Shown here: piece by piece, positions 31,713 through 39,989 of the stretch | Layout: every line of letters starts with the position of its first letter | How positions within the stretch are numbered: position 1 is the first letter of the stretch | Origin: Aminobacter aganoensis | GTDB lineage: Bacteria; Pseudomonadota; Alphaproteobacteria; Rhizobiales; Rhizobiaceae | Length of the DNA: 64,000 nt | NCBI RefSeq assembly: GCF_014206975.1 | Contig: NZ_JACHOU010000018.1 | Span: 31,989-95,988, forward strand | Direction: 5' to 3' | Program-made: the position numbers and the translations under genes | Notes under the pieces: model-generated | What the model was told of the DNA's origin: nothing | Database searches by the model: none | What the model saw: the letters and a program-made list of their open reading frames with translations, nothing else

Positions 31713-31756
31713 TGGACGACGATGGATTTGCCGGATTTGACCAGGAGGCGCAGGAC

Positions 31757-32059
31757 ATGATGACCGGACCGATCTGCAAGGCAGCCCGTGCGATCGTGGA
31801 GATCACCCGATCGAAACTGGCGCAGGCATCGAACGTCGACGAGCAGGTCATCGAGGCGTTCGAACGCAAGATCTCGACGCCGGACGAGAGCACCGTGCAG
31901 GCGCTGCAGGCGGCGCTTGAAAGCCTCGGCGCGACCTTCATCGCCGAAGAGGGCGCGAACGGCGCCGGCGTGCGGCTGAAATTCAGCAGGTCGGTGACCA
32001 GGCGACTGTCGGCGCTGGAAGGCGAAGGCGGCGCGGTGGCGAGCGACGACGTTCCGTGA
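31757..32059 (+). CDS. Small XRE-like transcriptional regulator
   Basis: A 100-aa HTH protein (ICKAARAIVEITRSKLAQAS ... EQVIEAFERKISTPDEST), followed by the family tail LESLGATFIAEEGANGAGVR. ATG 31757 is chosen for AGGAGG at 31743-31748. It is divergent from the NHEJ operon, raising the possibility that it controls ligD/ku; that is inference. It is the same small-XRE type as the two in the prophage. Confidence 0.8.
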   Translation: MMTGPICKAARAIVEITRSKLAQASNVDEQVIEAFERKISTPDESTVQALQAALESLGATFIAEEGANGAGVRLKFSRSVTRRLSALEGEGGAVASDDVP

Positions 32060-32106
32060 CGGCCCTGGCCCTGACGGCCTGGGCGCACGGCACATTCCAG
32101 ATGACG

Positions 32107-32508
32107 TCAGCCGCGCGCCTTGTGGCTGGCCGCCGCCTTGGCCTTGCGGGCGTCGGCCTCTTCCTCGGCGCGCAGCAGGGCGATCCGCTCGATCAGCCTT
32201 GCCGGTATCGGTTCGGAGAGCGAAAAGCGCAACGTGCCCTTGCCGGCGACATAGGGGGCGACCTCGGCTCCGAGCCTTGCGACGAGACGCTCGGTGACCG
32301 GGTAGAGCGAATAGTGCTCCTTCCAGCCGGAGAAGTAGATCACCCGGCCGGCGTCCAGCTTGTAGGCAGGAATCTGGTAGGAAATGACTTCTTCGGCGCC
32401 GGGCAAGGCATCGCGGATGATCTTGCGCAGGCGTTCGAGGATAGGCTGGACGGCTTGCGGCTGTGCCGCGATGTATTCGTCGACGGACTTGAAATCGGTC
32501 TTGGCCAT
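32107..32508 (-). CDS. DUF1801 family (iron-chaperone-like fold) protein
   Basis: A 133-aa protein of the DUF1801/YdhG type: SVDEYIAAQPQAVQPILERL, IRDALPGAEEVISYQIPAYK, then FSGWKEHYSLYPV and KGTLRFSLSEPIP. Some members are called frataxin-like or iron chaperones; no enzymatic role is established. The start is MAKTDF at 32508; a longer frame upstream has no coding character. Confidence 0.88.
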   Translation of the reverse strand: MAKTDFKSVDEYIAAQPQAVQPILERLRKIIRDALPGAEEVISYQIPAYKLDAGRVIYFSGWKEHYSLYPVTERLVARLGAEVAPYVAGKGTLRFSLSEPIPARLIERIALLRAEEEADARKAKAAASHKARG

Positions 32509-32719
32509 CAGTTTTTCCGGTCTCCCAGTCCCGCCTTCGGCTGACGACGGGCACTTCGATTGCGTTTGCGGATTACAGCCGGAAACCTGGCCGCTGGCAA
32601 ATGGTTGAACCGGGCGACCCGAAATGCGAAAAGGGGCGCGCAACGGGGCAGACGCCATCCTAACGCCGTTCGACCACCAGCAGCCTTCGGAAGCGCATCG
32701 CGGGGAGACCTCCGTGCTG

Positions 32720-33070
32720 ATGCGGCTGATGGTGCTCGTGCTGACATGGGCGTTGCTGCTGTTGCCATCGAGCTTCGGTGCGTCGCCTGTGCCGACCCTG
32801 GACCGGGCGGGCAAGCAGGCCGTCGTCCGCGACGGCAATGTGGTGCTGTCGCTGTCGAGCTACGATCGCGGCCAGAGCGCCCTGCGCAGTTCCGATCCGG
32901 TACAGTCCGGCAAGTCCTCCGGCGGTGCCGGCAAGGCGCTGTTCGAGACCGGCATCCGGCTTCGGCAACCGGAGCAGCAGCGCCTGGTTTCGAGCCGGCG
33001 CCTCGATACGGCCGAGCCGACAGAGAAGTTTGCAGCGTTTTCGGCACGGGCGCCGCCGCAAGGCGCCTGA
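32720..33070 (+). CDS. Possible exported protein of unknown function
   Basis: A 116-aa frame with a signal peptide (MRLMVLVLTWALLLLPSSFG) and a mature part rich in Ser/Arg (SLSSYDRGQSALRSSDPVQS). GGGGAGA at 32702 precedes GTG 32714 and ATG 32720. No family recognised; a longer minus-strand frame overlaps it without coding signs. Confidence 0.5.
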   Translation: MRLMVLVLTWALLLLPSSFGASPVPTLDRAGKQAVVRDGNVVLSLSSYDRGQSALRSSDPVQSGKSSGGAGKALFETGIRLRQPEQQRLVSSRRLDTAEPTEKFAAFSARAPPQGA

Positions 33071-33172
33071 CGACCTTTCGCCAATTCTCCGCAGTGACGT
33101 CCAGACGCTCCCGGTCGACCGGGTCGGCGTCGGCATCGCTGCATGCAAACTTCGCCCGAAAAGGGAAATCCA

Positions 33173-33304
33173 ATGAACGAAAACAAGACACCAGCCGCCA
33201 ACGCCGCCGATTCCGCCGGAAGCAAGGAGGCCCTGCGCGGCTGGATCGTGCTGGGCCTGCTTGTCGCCGTCGTGCTGGCGGCGGGCTATTTCTACACGCA
33301 CTGA
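33173..33304 (+). CDS. 43-aa single-span membrane protein
   Basis: ATG 33173, after AAGGGAAA, encodes a polar N-terminus (MNENKTPAANAADSAGSKEA) and one membrane helix (GWIVLGLLVAVVLAAGYFYT). The stop is followed 12 bp later by a strong terminator hairpin, which supports real expression. Function unknown. Confidence 0.6.
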   Translation: MNENKTPAANAADSAGSKEALRGWIVLGLLVAVVLAAGYFYTH

Positions 33305-33316
33305 AACCGGACCGCC

Positions 33317-33342
33317 GAACCTGCCGCTCCGGCGGCAGGTTC
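33317..33342. terminator. Bidirectional terminator hairpin
   Basis: GAACCTGCCGC (33317-33327) and GCGGCAGGTTC (33332-33342) form a perfect 11-bp stem with a 4-base loop between two convergent genes (ending 33304 and 33348). Confidence 0.8.
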
Positions 33343-33347
33343 AAATT

Positions 33348-33887
33348 CTAGGGGTTCTCCTCCACTGGCGGATCGTCCTGTGGCGGCAGGAGGCGGGAAA
33401 ACTCGACGCCGTCGATGACGAGCAATCGCGGCTCGGGCGCCTCGGCGACGCGCTCGACGCCATCGCTGCAGGAATAGACCGGCCAGCCCGCATCCGTGCA
33501 CAGGATCTCGACGAACCAGTTGCCGAGCCGGTCGGTCAGGCCGATGCGCAAGGCGCCGTCGCGCAGGCGGCGGGCGTGCGAACCGTTCGGGGCCGTCCAT
33601 GTCCAGGGCCCGCCAAGCGGCGGGCGGGCGAACAGGATGAAGGGATAGACGCTGGGCGGCAGGTCCTCATGCGCGGCGGCACCGCGGTAGCGCATCATCG
33701 CGGTGGCATAGTCGGCGGCAATCGCCGGCCAGCGCGCGTATAGCGCTGCCATGCCGTGCTGGTGCGTGTCGCCGAGCAGGTTTCGCCCACGCATGGCCTC
33801 TGCCCGGGCCGCCGGCGATGCGGCGAGGGCGACGACGACCGCGGCGACGAGCGTGGCGAGACGTTGCGTCATGCGTCCTGGCTTCAT
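33348..33887 (-). CDS. Exported protein of unknown function
   Basis: A 179-aa protein from Met 33887 with a signal peptide (RLATLVAAVVVALAASPAARA). The mature part contains HGMAALYARWPAIAADYATA and a beta-like second half (NWFVEILCTDAGWPVYSCSD, RLLVIDGVEFSRLLPP) with two Cys. No family recognised. The frame extends to 33947 but earlier starts would lengthen the signal peptide atypically. Confidence 0.65.
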   Translation of the reverse strand: MKPGRMTQRLATLVAAVVVALAASPAARAEAMRGRNLLGDTHQHGMAALYARWPAIAADYATAMMRYRGAAAHEDLPPSVYPFILFARPPLGGPWTWTAPNGSHARRLRDGALRIGLTDRLGNWFVEILCTDAGWPVYSCSDGVERVAEAPEPRLLVIDGVEFSRLLPPQDDPPVEENP

Positions 33888-34067
33888 GGACATGCCGAGC
33901 GGCATTGTCTGCGCGGAACGGCGCAGGATCAATGGGGCGATCGACACCGTGCCCGATCACGAAATGCGTCGGGGAGAATGCGTCGGCCCGCACGCTCCGG
34001 ACGCCGAAGCGCCGGATTGCAGGACGGATGATGTCGGGGAGCCGTGCCGGGGCTACTCTCACCGTCT

Positions 34068-34092
34068 CCCGAAAGCGGTGGCCGCTTTCGGG
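34068..34092. terminator. Terminator-like hairpin
   Basis: CCCGAAAGCGG (34068-34078) and CCGCTTTCGGG (34082-34092), an 11-bp perfect stem with a 3-base loop, lie just past the stop of the leftward 75-aa gene. Confidence 0.7.
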
Positions 34093-34122
34093 ACCAGGTG
34101 CCCAGCGATGACGCGCCTGGGG

Positions 34123-34350
34123 TCAGGCAGCGTTTCTTGTCCGGAACCGCGGTATGCTTGCCAGCAGCAGATCCTCGTCGCGCACGCCGCTTCTGTAAAG
34201 CTTGAGGAGTGTCCTCGCTATTTCGCTTGCCCAGATGGAGCTCGGGTCTTCGCCGCGCTCGACGCAAATCTGGTCGAACACCTGCTGAAGAAGGGCGAGA
34301 TCCTTGGGGTAGATCGGGGAGTTAGGCTGTGTGAAAATTACGTGCTCCAT
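34123..34350 (-). CDS. Conserved small alphaproteobacterial protein
   Basis: A 75-aa protein (MEHVIFTQPNSPIYPKDLAL LQQVFDQICVERG ... EIARTLLKLYRSGVRDEDLL). The second half, a helix followed by FRTRNAA, matches a widespread small rhizobial family without known function, as I recall it. Transcribed alone, with a strong hairpin after its stop. Confidence 0.75.
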   Translation of the reverse strand: MEHVIFTQPNSPIYPKDLALLQQVFDQICVERGEDPSSIWASEIARTLLKLYRSGVRDEDLLLASIPRFRTRNAA

Positions 34351-34684
34351 AGTCTTCTCCCATATGGTGCTTGTTCTTTTGACTTATGCTTGCTGCTGGT
34401 TTGTTGCCTGCTTGCTGTCGCGGTCAGTCAAGCCGAGCGCGAACGATGCGCCAGTCACGCGATCTATCTCCGACGCCGACGCATAACGTGTGCGAACCGA
34501 GACCGGCATCGGGGCGTATCGTGGAAGTGTCTGCCGCAGGCGACTGCATCGAAATGCCTCCTTGAGGCAAAGGTTGCATGCTACCGCATTTCATTCAGGG
34601 GCAGGAACTCTGCGCCACAACCTGCATCCTGTCGAGTCACCCTGGGTTGCACCGAGATTGCAGGCCCGGGGCGGGTTTCAACCA

Positions 34685-34754
34685 CGAAAGGAGCCCACCG
34701 CAGAGGGAGCGGTGGGCCCTTTCGGAGCGTGGCTGAAAGGAAAAGGCCACGCTC
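34685..34754. repeat. Two tandem long hairpins in a 766-bp gene-free gap
   Basis: Hairpin 1: CGAAAGG(A)GCCCACCGC (34685-34701) pairs with GCGGTGGGCCCTTTCG (34709-34724), with one bulged A. Hairpin 2: GAGCGTGGC (34725-34733) pairs with GCCACGCTC (34746-34754), immediately adjacent. They lie within 34351-35116, where I find no convincing gene. They could be terminators of an unseen small RNA, a repeat element, or a structured leader. No T-run follows either. Confidence 0.6.
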
Positions 34755-35116
34755 GGTGTGCCTGAACTGAACTCGGAACCGGGCGAATGGTTCCGCGAAG
34801 GACCCCTTTCGTTACAGCCTGTCATCGTCGTTGAACGGCAGCATTCACCAATCGTTCACCATCGCGCCCGCACCTTCCTCCTGCGCAGTGTATCGAGTGC
34901 GCGTCTTCGGCAACGCCCGGCGGGCTGCACAACCCTTCTGCCCGCCGGTGCGTCGCAAGCCCTAAAACTCCTGCTCTTCCGGCCCGCCATTGGCGGCACG
35001 TCATCGCCACCGGCATCGTCGATGCCGAAATCGATTCCGCTTTGCAGGCCGATGCGTTAGCCTGTGGGCATCGTTCCGGCGGACGAAGCCGGACCTAGAG
35101 AAGAAGGCATGAACCC

Positions 35117-35482
35117 TTGGCTGAAATGACCATCATCGTCGAGTTCGAGACCGTGGACGGCGCGGAGGAACAGTTCCTCGACCTGATCTCGGAACATGCG
35201 CGCGCCACGTTGCAGGAAGAGCCGGGGTGCCTGCGCTTCGAGGTGATCAAGCCGGTCGAGCGCGACGGCACGCCGATCCCCAACAAGGTGATGGTCAACG
35301 AGCTCTATGCCGACGAATCGGCGGTCGCGACGCATGAGCGCAACCCGCGCATGCCCGACGTGCAGGCGGCACTGTCGCCGCTGCTCAAGTCGCGCCGGCT
35401 GATCCTTGCCGCGTCGCTCGGCCTGACCGATCCCAATGGCGGCATGCGGCCGGAAGAACTCAACGCCGCCAACGACGACTAG
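35117..35482 (+). CDS. Antibiotic-biosynthesis-monooxygenase (ABM) domain protein
   Basis: A 121-aa protein with a dimeric ferredoxin-like ABM domain: IVEFETVDGAEEQFLDLISE, EEPGCLRFEVIKPV, VNELYADESAVATHERNP. These act as cofactor-free quinol oxidoreductases or unknown-substrate oxygenases. Start may be TTG 35117 or ATG 35126. Stand-alone gene; function not specified. Confidence 0.85.
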   Translation: MAEMTIIVEFETVDGAEEQFLDLISEHARATLQEEPGCLRFEVIKPVERDGTPIPNKVMVNELYADESAVATHERNPRMPDVQAALSPLLKSRRLILAASLGLTDPNGGMRPEELNAANDD

Positions 35483-35596
35483 ATATCCGCCAGGTCATGC
35501 GAATTAAGGTTAGTCGATCGTTAATGCTTCTGCTGCAAGGTTAATTGCGGCGAGCTGCGGGGGAGCAGCATCGCCCTTGCATGCAGGACTGACGGG

Positions 35597-38536
35597 ATGC
35601 GGAAAAATCTTGGGTCGGACGCCAGCGATCCGGCCAGCGAGCCGACCGATGGCGTGGCGCGGCCGATGAGAACCGGAAATGCGCGGCCCGTCGAGGACCT
35701 GCCCTATGCAGATCTCGAGCGCACCATCGATTCGATGAACATGGGCGTGGTGCTCGTCGACGCCGCGCTCAGCGTCCAGTTCATCAACAAGGCCTTCTAC
35801 GGCATCTGGAACGTGACCGCCGAACAGGTCGCCGCGGGCTGCCCGTTCCGCGCGCTGATGGACGTCAACCGCCACAACGGCGTCTATGCCATCGCCGACG
35901 CCGAATGGGAAAACTACGTTGCCGCGCGGCAGGACGAGATCCTGGCCGGCGATGTCGCGCCCCGCGAGTTCCGCCGCGCCGACGGGCGCACCATCATCTA
36001 TTCGGTGACGGCCCTTTCGGGCGGCAAGCGGCTCGTCTCCTATTATGACGTCAGCGAGATGAAACGCCGCGAGGTCGAGGCCGTCGAGGCACGCCACCGG
36101 CTCGCCGAGGTGCTGGAATCCTTGCCCGCCGGCGTCGTCATCTACGACCGCGACGACCGGTTCGTGCTCGCCAACCACAAGCTCAAGAGCGCGTTGCCGG
36201 CCATCGGCGAGGCCATGGCCGAGGGCAGAACGCTGCGCGACAGCCTAGTGCTGGCGCAGCGCGCCGGCTACTACCGCGATACTGGCGAGCCCGAGCTCGA
36301 CGCCCTGTACGATGCCGATCCGGAAGCCTGGATCGAAGGCATGATCGGCCGCTATCACACCAGCCATGCCGAGCGCGAGCGGCGCAATCCGGACGGGCGC
36401 TGGTACCAGGTGTTCGACCAGCGCCTCGCCGACGGCACCTTCATCGGTGTGCGCGTCGACATCACCGAACTCAAGCAGCGCGAGCGCGCGCTGCAGGATT
36501 CGATGCGCGAGAACGAGGTTTTCCGCAGCCTGATCGACAATGTGCCGGTGTCGATCTACGCCAAGCACGACGACCTCAGGCTGATGTATGTCAACCAGGG
36601 TTGGTGCGAGCTGACCGGCTTTTCGAAACAGGAGGCGATCGGCAAGACCGACGCCGAGATCTTCGGTCCCGAAGGCGAACCCTTCATGGAGGCCGATCGC
36701 GAAGTGATGCGCAGCGGCGCGACGGTGGAGGTCGAGGAGACGGCGACGGATACCGATGGTTCGACCCGCCACCAGTTTGCCCGCAAGAGCGCGATGGTGG
36801 CGTCGGACGGCTCGCTCTACCTGATAGGCTCGACCACCAACATCACCGAACTCAAGCAGCGCGAAGCCGAGCTCGAGGAAGCGCAGCGCCGCGCCGTGCT
36901 GGCCGACCGGGCCAAGTCGGAGTTCCTGGCCAATATGAGCCACGAGATCCGCACGCCGATGAACGGCGTGCTCGGCATGGCGGAGCTGCTGGCCAAGTCC
37001 GATCTTGATCCGAAGCAGAAGACGTTCACCGACATCATCGTCAAGTCGGGCAATGCGCTGCTGACGATCATCAACGACATCCTCGATTTCTCGAAGATCG
37101 ACGCCGGGCAACTGGTGCTCGACCCGATCCCGTTCAACCTGGCCGAGGCCATCGAGGACGTCGCGACGCTGATGTCGACGCGGGCCAAGGAGAAGGACCT
37201 CGAACTGATCGTGCGGCTGCAGCCCGACCTCCGGCATCTCTATGTCGGCGATGTCGGGCGCATCAGGCAGATCATCACCAACCTGCTCGGCAATGCCGTC
37301 AAGTTCACCGATTCCGGCCACGTGCTGGTCGATGTCACCGGCCGCAGCGAAGGCGACGCGACGAAGCTGCATATCGCGGTGACCGACACCGGCATCGGCA
37401 TTCCCGAGGCCAAGCTCAAGCTGGTGTTCGAGAAGTTCAGCCAGGTCGATGCGTCCTCGACGCGCCGGCATGAAGGCACCGGGCTTGGCCTCGCCATCAC
37501 GTCGCGGCTCGTCGACATGATGGGCGGCGAGATCGGCGTCGACAGCGCCGAAGGTGCGGGCTCGACATTCTGGTTCACGCTGACGCTGCCCGATGCCGGG
37601 CGGCTGGAAAGCCGGCCGGCGGCGCTGATCGACGTGACCGGCGCGCGCGTGATGATCGTCGACGACAACGCCGTCAACCGGACGATCCTGACCGAGCAGA
37701 TGGTGTCGTGGGGCTTTGATTCCTGCGCGGCGCGCAGCGGCGACGAGGGCTTGCGCGTGCTGACCGCGGCGCAGGCGATGGGCGTCAACGTCGACTGCAT
37801 CGTGCTCGACTACCAGATGCCTGGCATGACCGGCGCGGAGATGGCACGCATCGTGCGCCATACGCCCGGCCTCAGCGACACGCCGATCGTCATGCTGACC
37901 TCGGTCGACCAGTCGTTGTCGGGGCCTGCCCACCGCGACCTCGCCATCGATGCGCAACTGATCAAGCCGGCGCGATCGTCGGCGCTGCTCGAGGCGCTTG
38001 TCGGCAGCATCCAGCGTCGCCGGGCGCCGAACCTGACGCCGGTGCAGGTGGCCGATGCGCAGATGCCGGCCAGGGACGCCAACGGCCAGGCGGCCAGTGT
38101 GACGCGCCTGCGCGGCGGGCAGCGGCCGGCCGGCGAGGGCGGGCTCGACATACTCGTCGCCGAGGACAACGAAGTGAACCAGATGGTGTTCAGCCAGATC
38201 CTGGCCGAGACCGAGCTGTCGTTCGAGATCGTCGGCAACGGCCGGCGCGCGGTGACGGCTTTCGGCGAACGCCGTCCGCGGATGATCCTGATGGACGTGT
38301 CGATGCCCGAGATGAACGGGCTCGAGGCGACGAGCGAAATCCGCAAGCTCGAACGCGGAACGGGCACGCGCGTGCCGATCATCGGCGTGACCGCACATGC
38401 GCTGAAGGGCGACAAGGAACGCTGCCTGGAAGCCGGCATGGACGACTACCTGCCCAAGCCGATCAGCCCGCGTGCGCTGCTCGAAAAGATCGAGCGTTGG
38501 TCGTGGCGCGACGAGGAGCGCCGCGGCGCCGTCTAG
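35597..38536 (+). CDS. Soluble hybrid histidine kinase with PAS domains and two receivers
   Basis: A 979-aa kinase with no membrane segment. PAS-type domains lie at about 45-155, 165-300 and 305-430 (DSMNMGVVLVDAALSVQFIN; ESLPAGVVIYDRDDRFVLAN; IDNVPVSIYAKHDDLRLMYV). The HisKA phospho-His is His449 (MSHEIRTPMNG); the ATPase domain follows (NLLGNAVKFTDSG, TDTGIGIP, GTGLGLAI). Two receivers have phospho-Asp738 (VLDYQMPG) and Asp900 (LMDVSMPEMNG). No Hpt domain is attached, so a separate phosphotransfer protein is needed. It sits directly upstream of the pst operon in place of a membrane PhoR, but has its own 313-bp gap before pstS. Confidence 0.92.
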   Translation: MRKNLGSDASDPASEPTDGVARPMRTGNARPVEDLPYADLERTIDSMNMGVVLVDAALSVQFINKAFYGIWNVTAEQVAAGCPFRALMDVNRHNGVYAIADAEWENYVAARQDEILAGDVAPREFRRADGRTIIYSVTALSGGKRLVSYYDVSEMKRREVEAVEARHRLAEVLESLPAGVVIYDRDDRFVLANHKLKSALPAIGEAMAEGRTLRDSLVLAQRAGYYRDTGEPELDALYDADPEAWIEGMIGRYHTSHAERERRNPDGRWYQVFDQRLADGTFIGVRVDITELKQRERALQDSMRENEVFRSLIDNVPVSIYAKHDDLRLMYVNQGWCELTGFSKQEAIGKTDAEIFGPEGEPFMEADREVMRSGATVEVEETATDTDGSTRHQFARKSAMVASDGSLYLIGSTTNITELKQREAELEEAQRRAVLADRAKSEFLANMSHEIRTPMNGVLGMAELLAKSDLDPKQKTFTDIIVKSGNALLTIINDILDFSKIDAGQLVLDPIPFNLAEAIEDVATLMSTRAKEKDLELIVRLQPDLRHLYVGDVGRIRQIITNLLGNAVKFTDSGHVLVDVTGRSEGDATKLHIAVTDTGIGIPEAKLKLVFEKFSQVDASSTRRHEGTGLGLAITSRLVDMMGGEIGVDSAEGAGSTFWFTLTLPDAGRLESRPAALIDVTGARVMIVDDNAVNRTILTEQMVSWGFDSCAARSGDEGLRVLTAAQAMGVNVDCIVLDYQMPGMTGAEMARIVRHTPGLSDTPIVMLTSVDQSLSGPAHRDLAIDAQLIKPARSSALLEALVGSIQRRRAPNLTPVQVADAQMPARDANGQAASVTRLRGGQRPAGEGGLDILVAEDNEVNQMVFSQILAETELSFEIVGNGRRAVTAFGERRPRMILMDVSMPEMNGLEATSEIRKLERGTGTRVPIIGVTAHALKGDKERCLEAGMDDYLPKPISPRALLEKIERWSWRDEERRGAV

Positions 38537-38758
38537 GTGTCGAGGTGATGCCGGCCTGAACTGAATCTGCAGCATCCGCCAGGCCTCGACTTTCAAGACT
38601 GTGGAAATGTGACAGCCCGAAGCGGCAAAGCGCGGCCTGCCGTTGGGTAGACGGCTTGCTTTCGGCACCGGTCTGTTGTTTGCCTCGCGCCGGCAAAGGA
38701 CCGCGTCGGCCAAGCCTTGGCGGCATTGCACAGCGACCGTTACAGGGGTGACACGAAA

Positions 38759-38776
38759 CTGTCATGCAACTGTAAT
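38759..38776 (+). promoter_or_regulatory. PHO box upstream of pstS
   Basis: CTGTCATGCAACTGTAAT matches the PhoB-binding direct repeat (CTGTCAT-N4-CTGTAAT). A third, weaker repeat TGACACG precedes it on the same 11-bp periodicity (38749-38755). It lies 73 bp before the pstS start, within the 38537-38849 gap, which otherwise shows no gene. Confidence 0.85.
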
Positions 38777-38849
38777 AGAGGGGGGTTATTGGCTCACCGG
38801 GCGCCGAAGAAAGGCGTCATACGAGATCCTCCAACAGGAGCAGGCCCCA

Positions 38850-39887
38850 ATGAAAAAAGCTCTTCTCACTGCGTCGGCGGCTGCCTTCGCGATTGCCGCC
38901 TCGGTAGGCTACGCCTCGGCCCGCGACCAGATCCAGGTTGCCGGTTCCTCGACCGTTCTGCCCTATGCCAAGATCGTTGCCGAGCAGTTCGGCGAAACCT
39001 TCTCGAACTTCAAGACCCCGGTGGTCGAGTCCGGCGGTTCGGGCGCCGGCATCAAGGAATTCTGCAAGGGCGTCGGCGAAAACACCATCGACATCGCCAA
39101 CTCGTCGCGCGCCATCAAGAAGGACGAGGTGCAGTCCTGCATCGACGCCGGCGTCAAGGACATCCAGGAAGTCAAGATCGGCTATGACGGCATCGTCTTT
39201 GCGACCGACGTCAACGGCCCGGACTGGGCGCTGACCGCCGAAGACATCTACAAGGCGCTGGCCGCCAAGATCGTCGTCGACGGCAAGCTGGTCGAGAACC
39301 CGAACACCAAGTGGAACCAGGTCAACCCGAACCTGCCCGACTGGGACATCGCCGCCTACATCCCCGGCGAAAAGCACGGCACCCGCGAAGTCTTCGAAGA
39401 GAAGCTGCTGATCGCCGGCTGCAAGGCACTCGGCGGCGTCGAAGCTGCCAAGGCTGCCGGCCTCGACGAAAAGGCGGCTGACGCTTCGTGCAAGGCCGTG
39501 CGCAAGGACGGCAAGGCTGTCGACATCGATGGCGACTACTCCGAGACGCTGGCCCGCATCGACTCGAACAAGACCGGCGTCGGCGTGTTCGGCCTGGCCT
39601 TCTACGAAAACAACGCCGACAAGCTGAAGGTCGCCACCGTCGGCGGCATCACGCCTTCGGTCGAGACCATCGCCAAGGGCGAATATCCGGTGTCGCGTCC
39701 GCTGTACTTCTACGTCAAGAAGGCGCATCTCGGCGTCATTCCGGGCCTGAAGGAATATGTCGAGTTCTTCCTCGACGACCAGATGGTCGGCCCGGAAAGC
39801 CCGCTCGCCGACTACGGCCTGGTTGCCGCTCCGGACACAGAACGCGCTGCCCAGCGCGACGCGTTCACCGCCGGCAAGACCATGTAA
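38850..39887 (+). CDS. pstS: Phosphate ABC transporter substrate-binding protein
   Basis: A 345-aa periplasmic protein with a signal peptide (MKKALLTASAAAFAIAASVG). The phosphate-binding pattern is present: VAGSSTVLPYAKIVAEQF, VESGGSGAGIKEFCKG, IDIANSSRAIKKDE, then YDGIVFA and the C-terminal GVIPGLKEYVEFFLD. ATG 38850 follows an AGGAG site; longer frames have no signal peptide. First gene of the pst operon; the PHO box upstream predicts induction when phosphate is scarce. Confidence 0.95.
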   Translation: MKKALLTASAAAFAIAASVGYASARDQIQVAGSSTVLPYAKIVAEQFGETFSNFKTPVVESGGSGAGIKEFCKGVGENTIDIANSSRAIKKDEVQSCIDAGVKDIQEVKIGYDGIVFATDVNGPDWALTAEDIYKALAAKIVVDGKLVENPNTKWNQVNPNLPDWDIAAYIPGEKHGTREVFEEKLLIAGCKALGGVEAAKAAGLDEKAADASCKAVRKDGKAVDIDGDYSETLARIDSNKTGVGVFGLAFYENNADKLKVATVGGITPSVETIAKGEYPVSRPLYFYVKKAHLGVIPGLKEYVEFFLDDQMVGPESPLADYGLVAAPDTERAAQRDAFTAGKTM

Positions 39888-39898
39888 TTTGTGAACTG

Positions 39899-39932
39899 CC
39901 ACGGGGCGGCGGAAAAATCCGCTGCCCCGTGG
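39899..39932 (+). terminator. Attenuator-like hairpin between pstS and pstC
   Basis: CCACGGGGCGGCGGA (39899-39913) and TCCGCTGCCCCGTGG (39918-39932) form a 15-bp stem with one G-T type mismatch and an AAAA loop, followed by aatatttt. It would let pstS be expressed above the rest of the operon. Confidence 0.75.
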
Positions 39933-39989
39933 AATATTTTGCCGACTGTCCCGTTCGGCACAGAGAACCGAATTCACCGAGGCCGGCCC

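Noticed and set aside
34490..35060. Two plus-strand frames of about 90-100 codons in the gene-free gap
   Set aside because: Low-complexity composition, no domain, no ribosome-binding site, and they cross the hairpins.
36245..38731. 828-codon minus-strand frame over the hybrid kinase
   Set aside because: His/Asp/Arg-rich composition typical of antisense frames in high-GC genes; the plus strand has complete kinase and receiver motifs.
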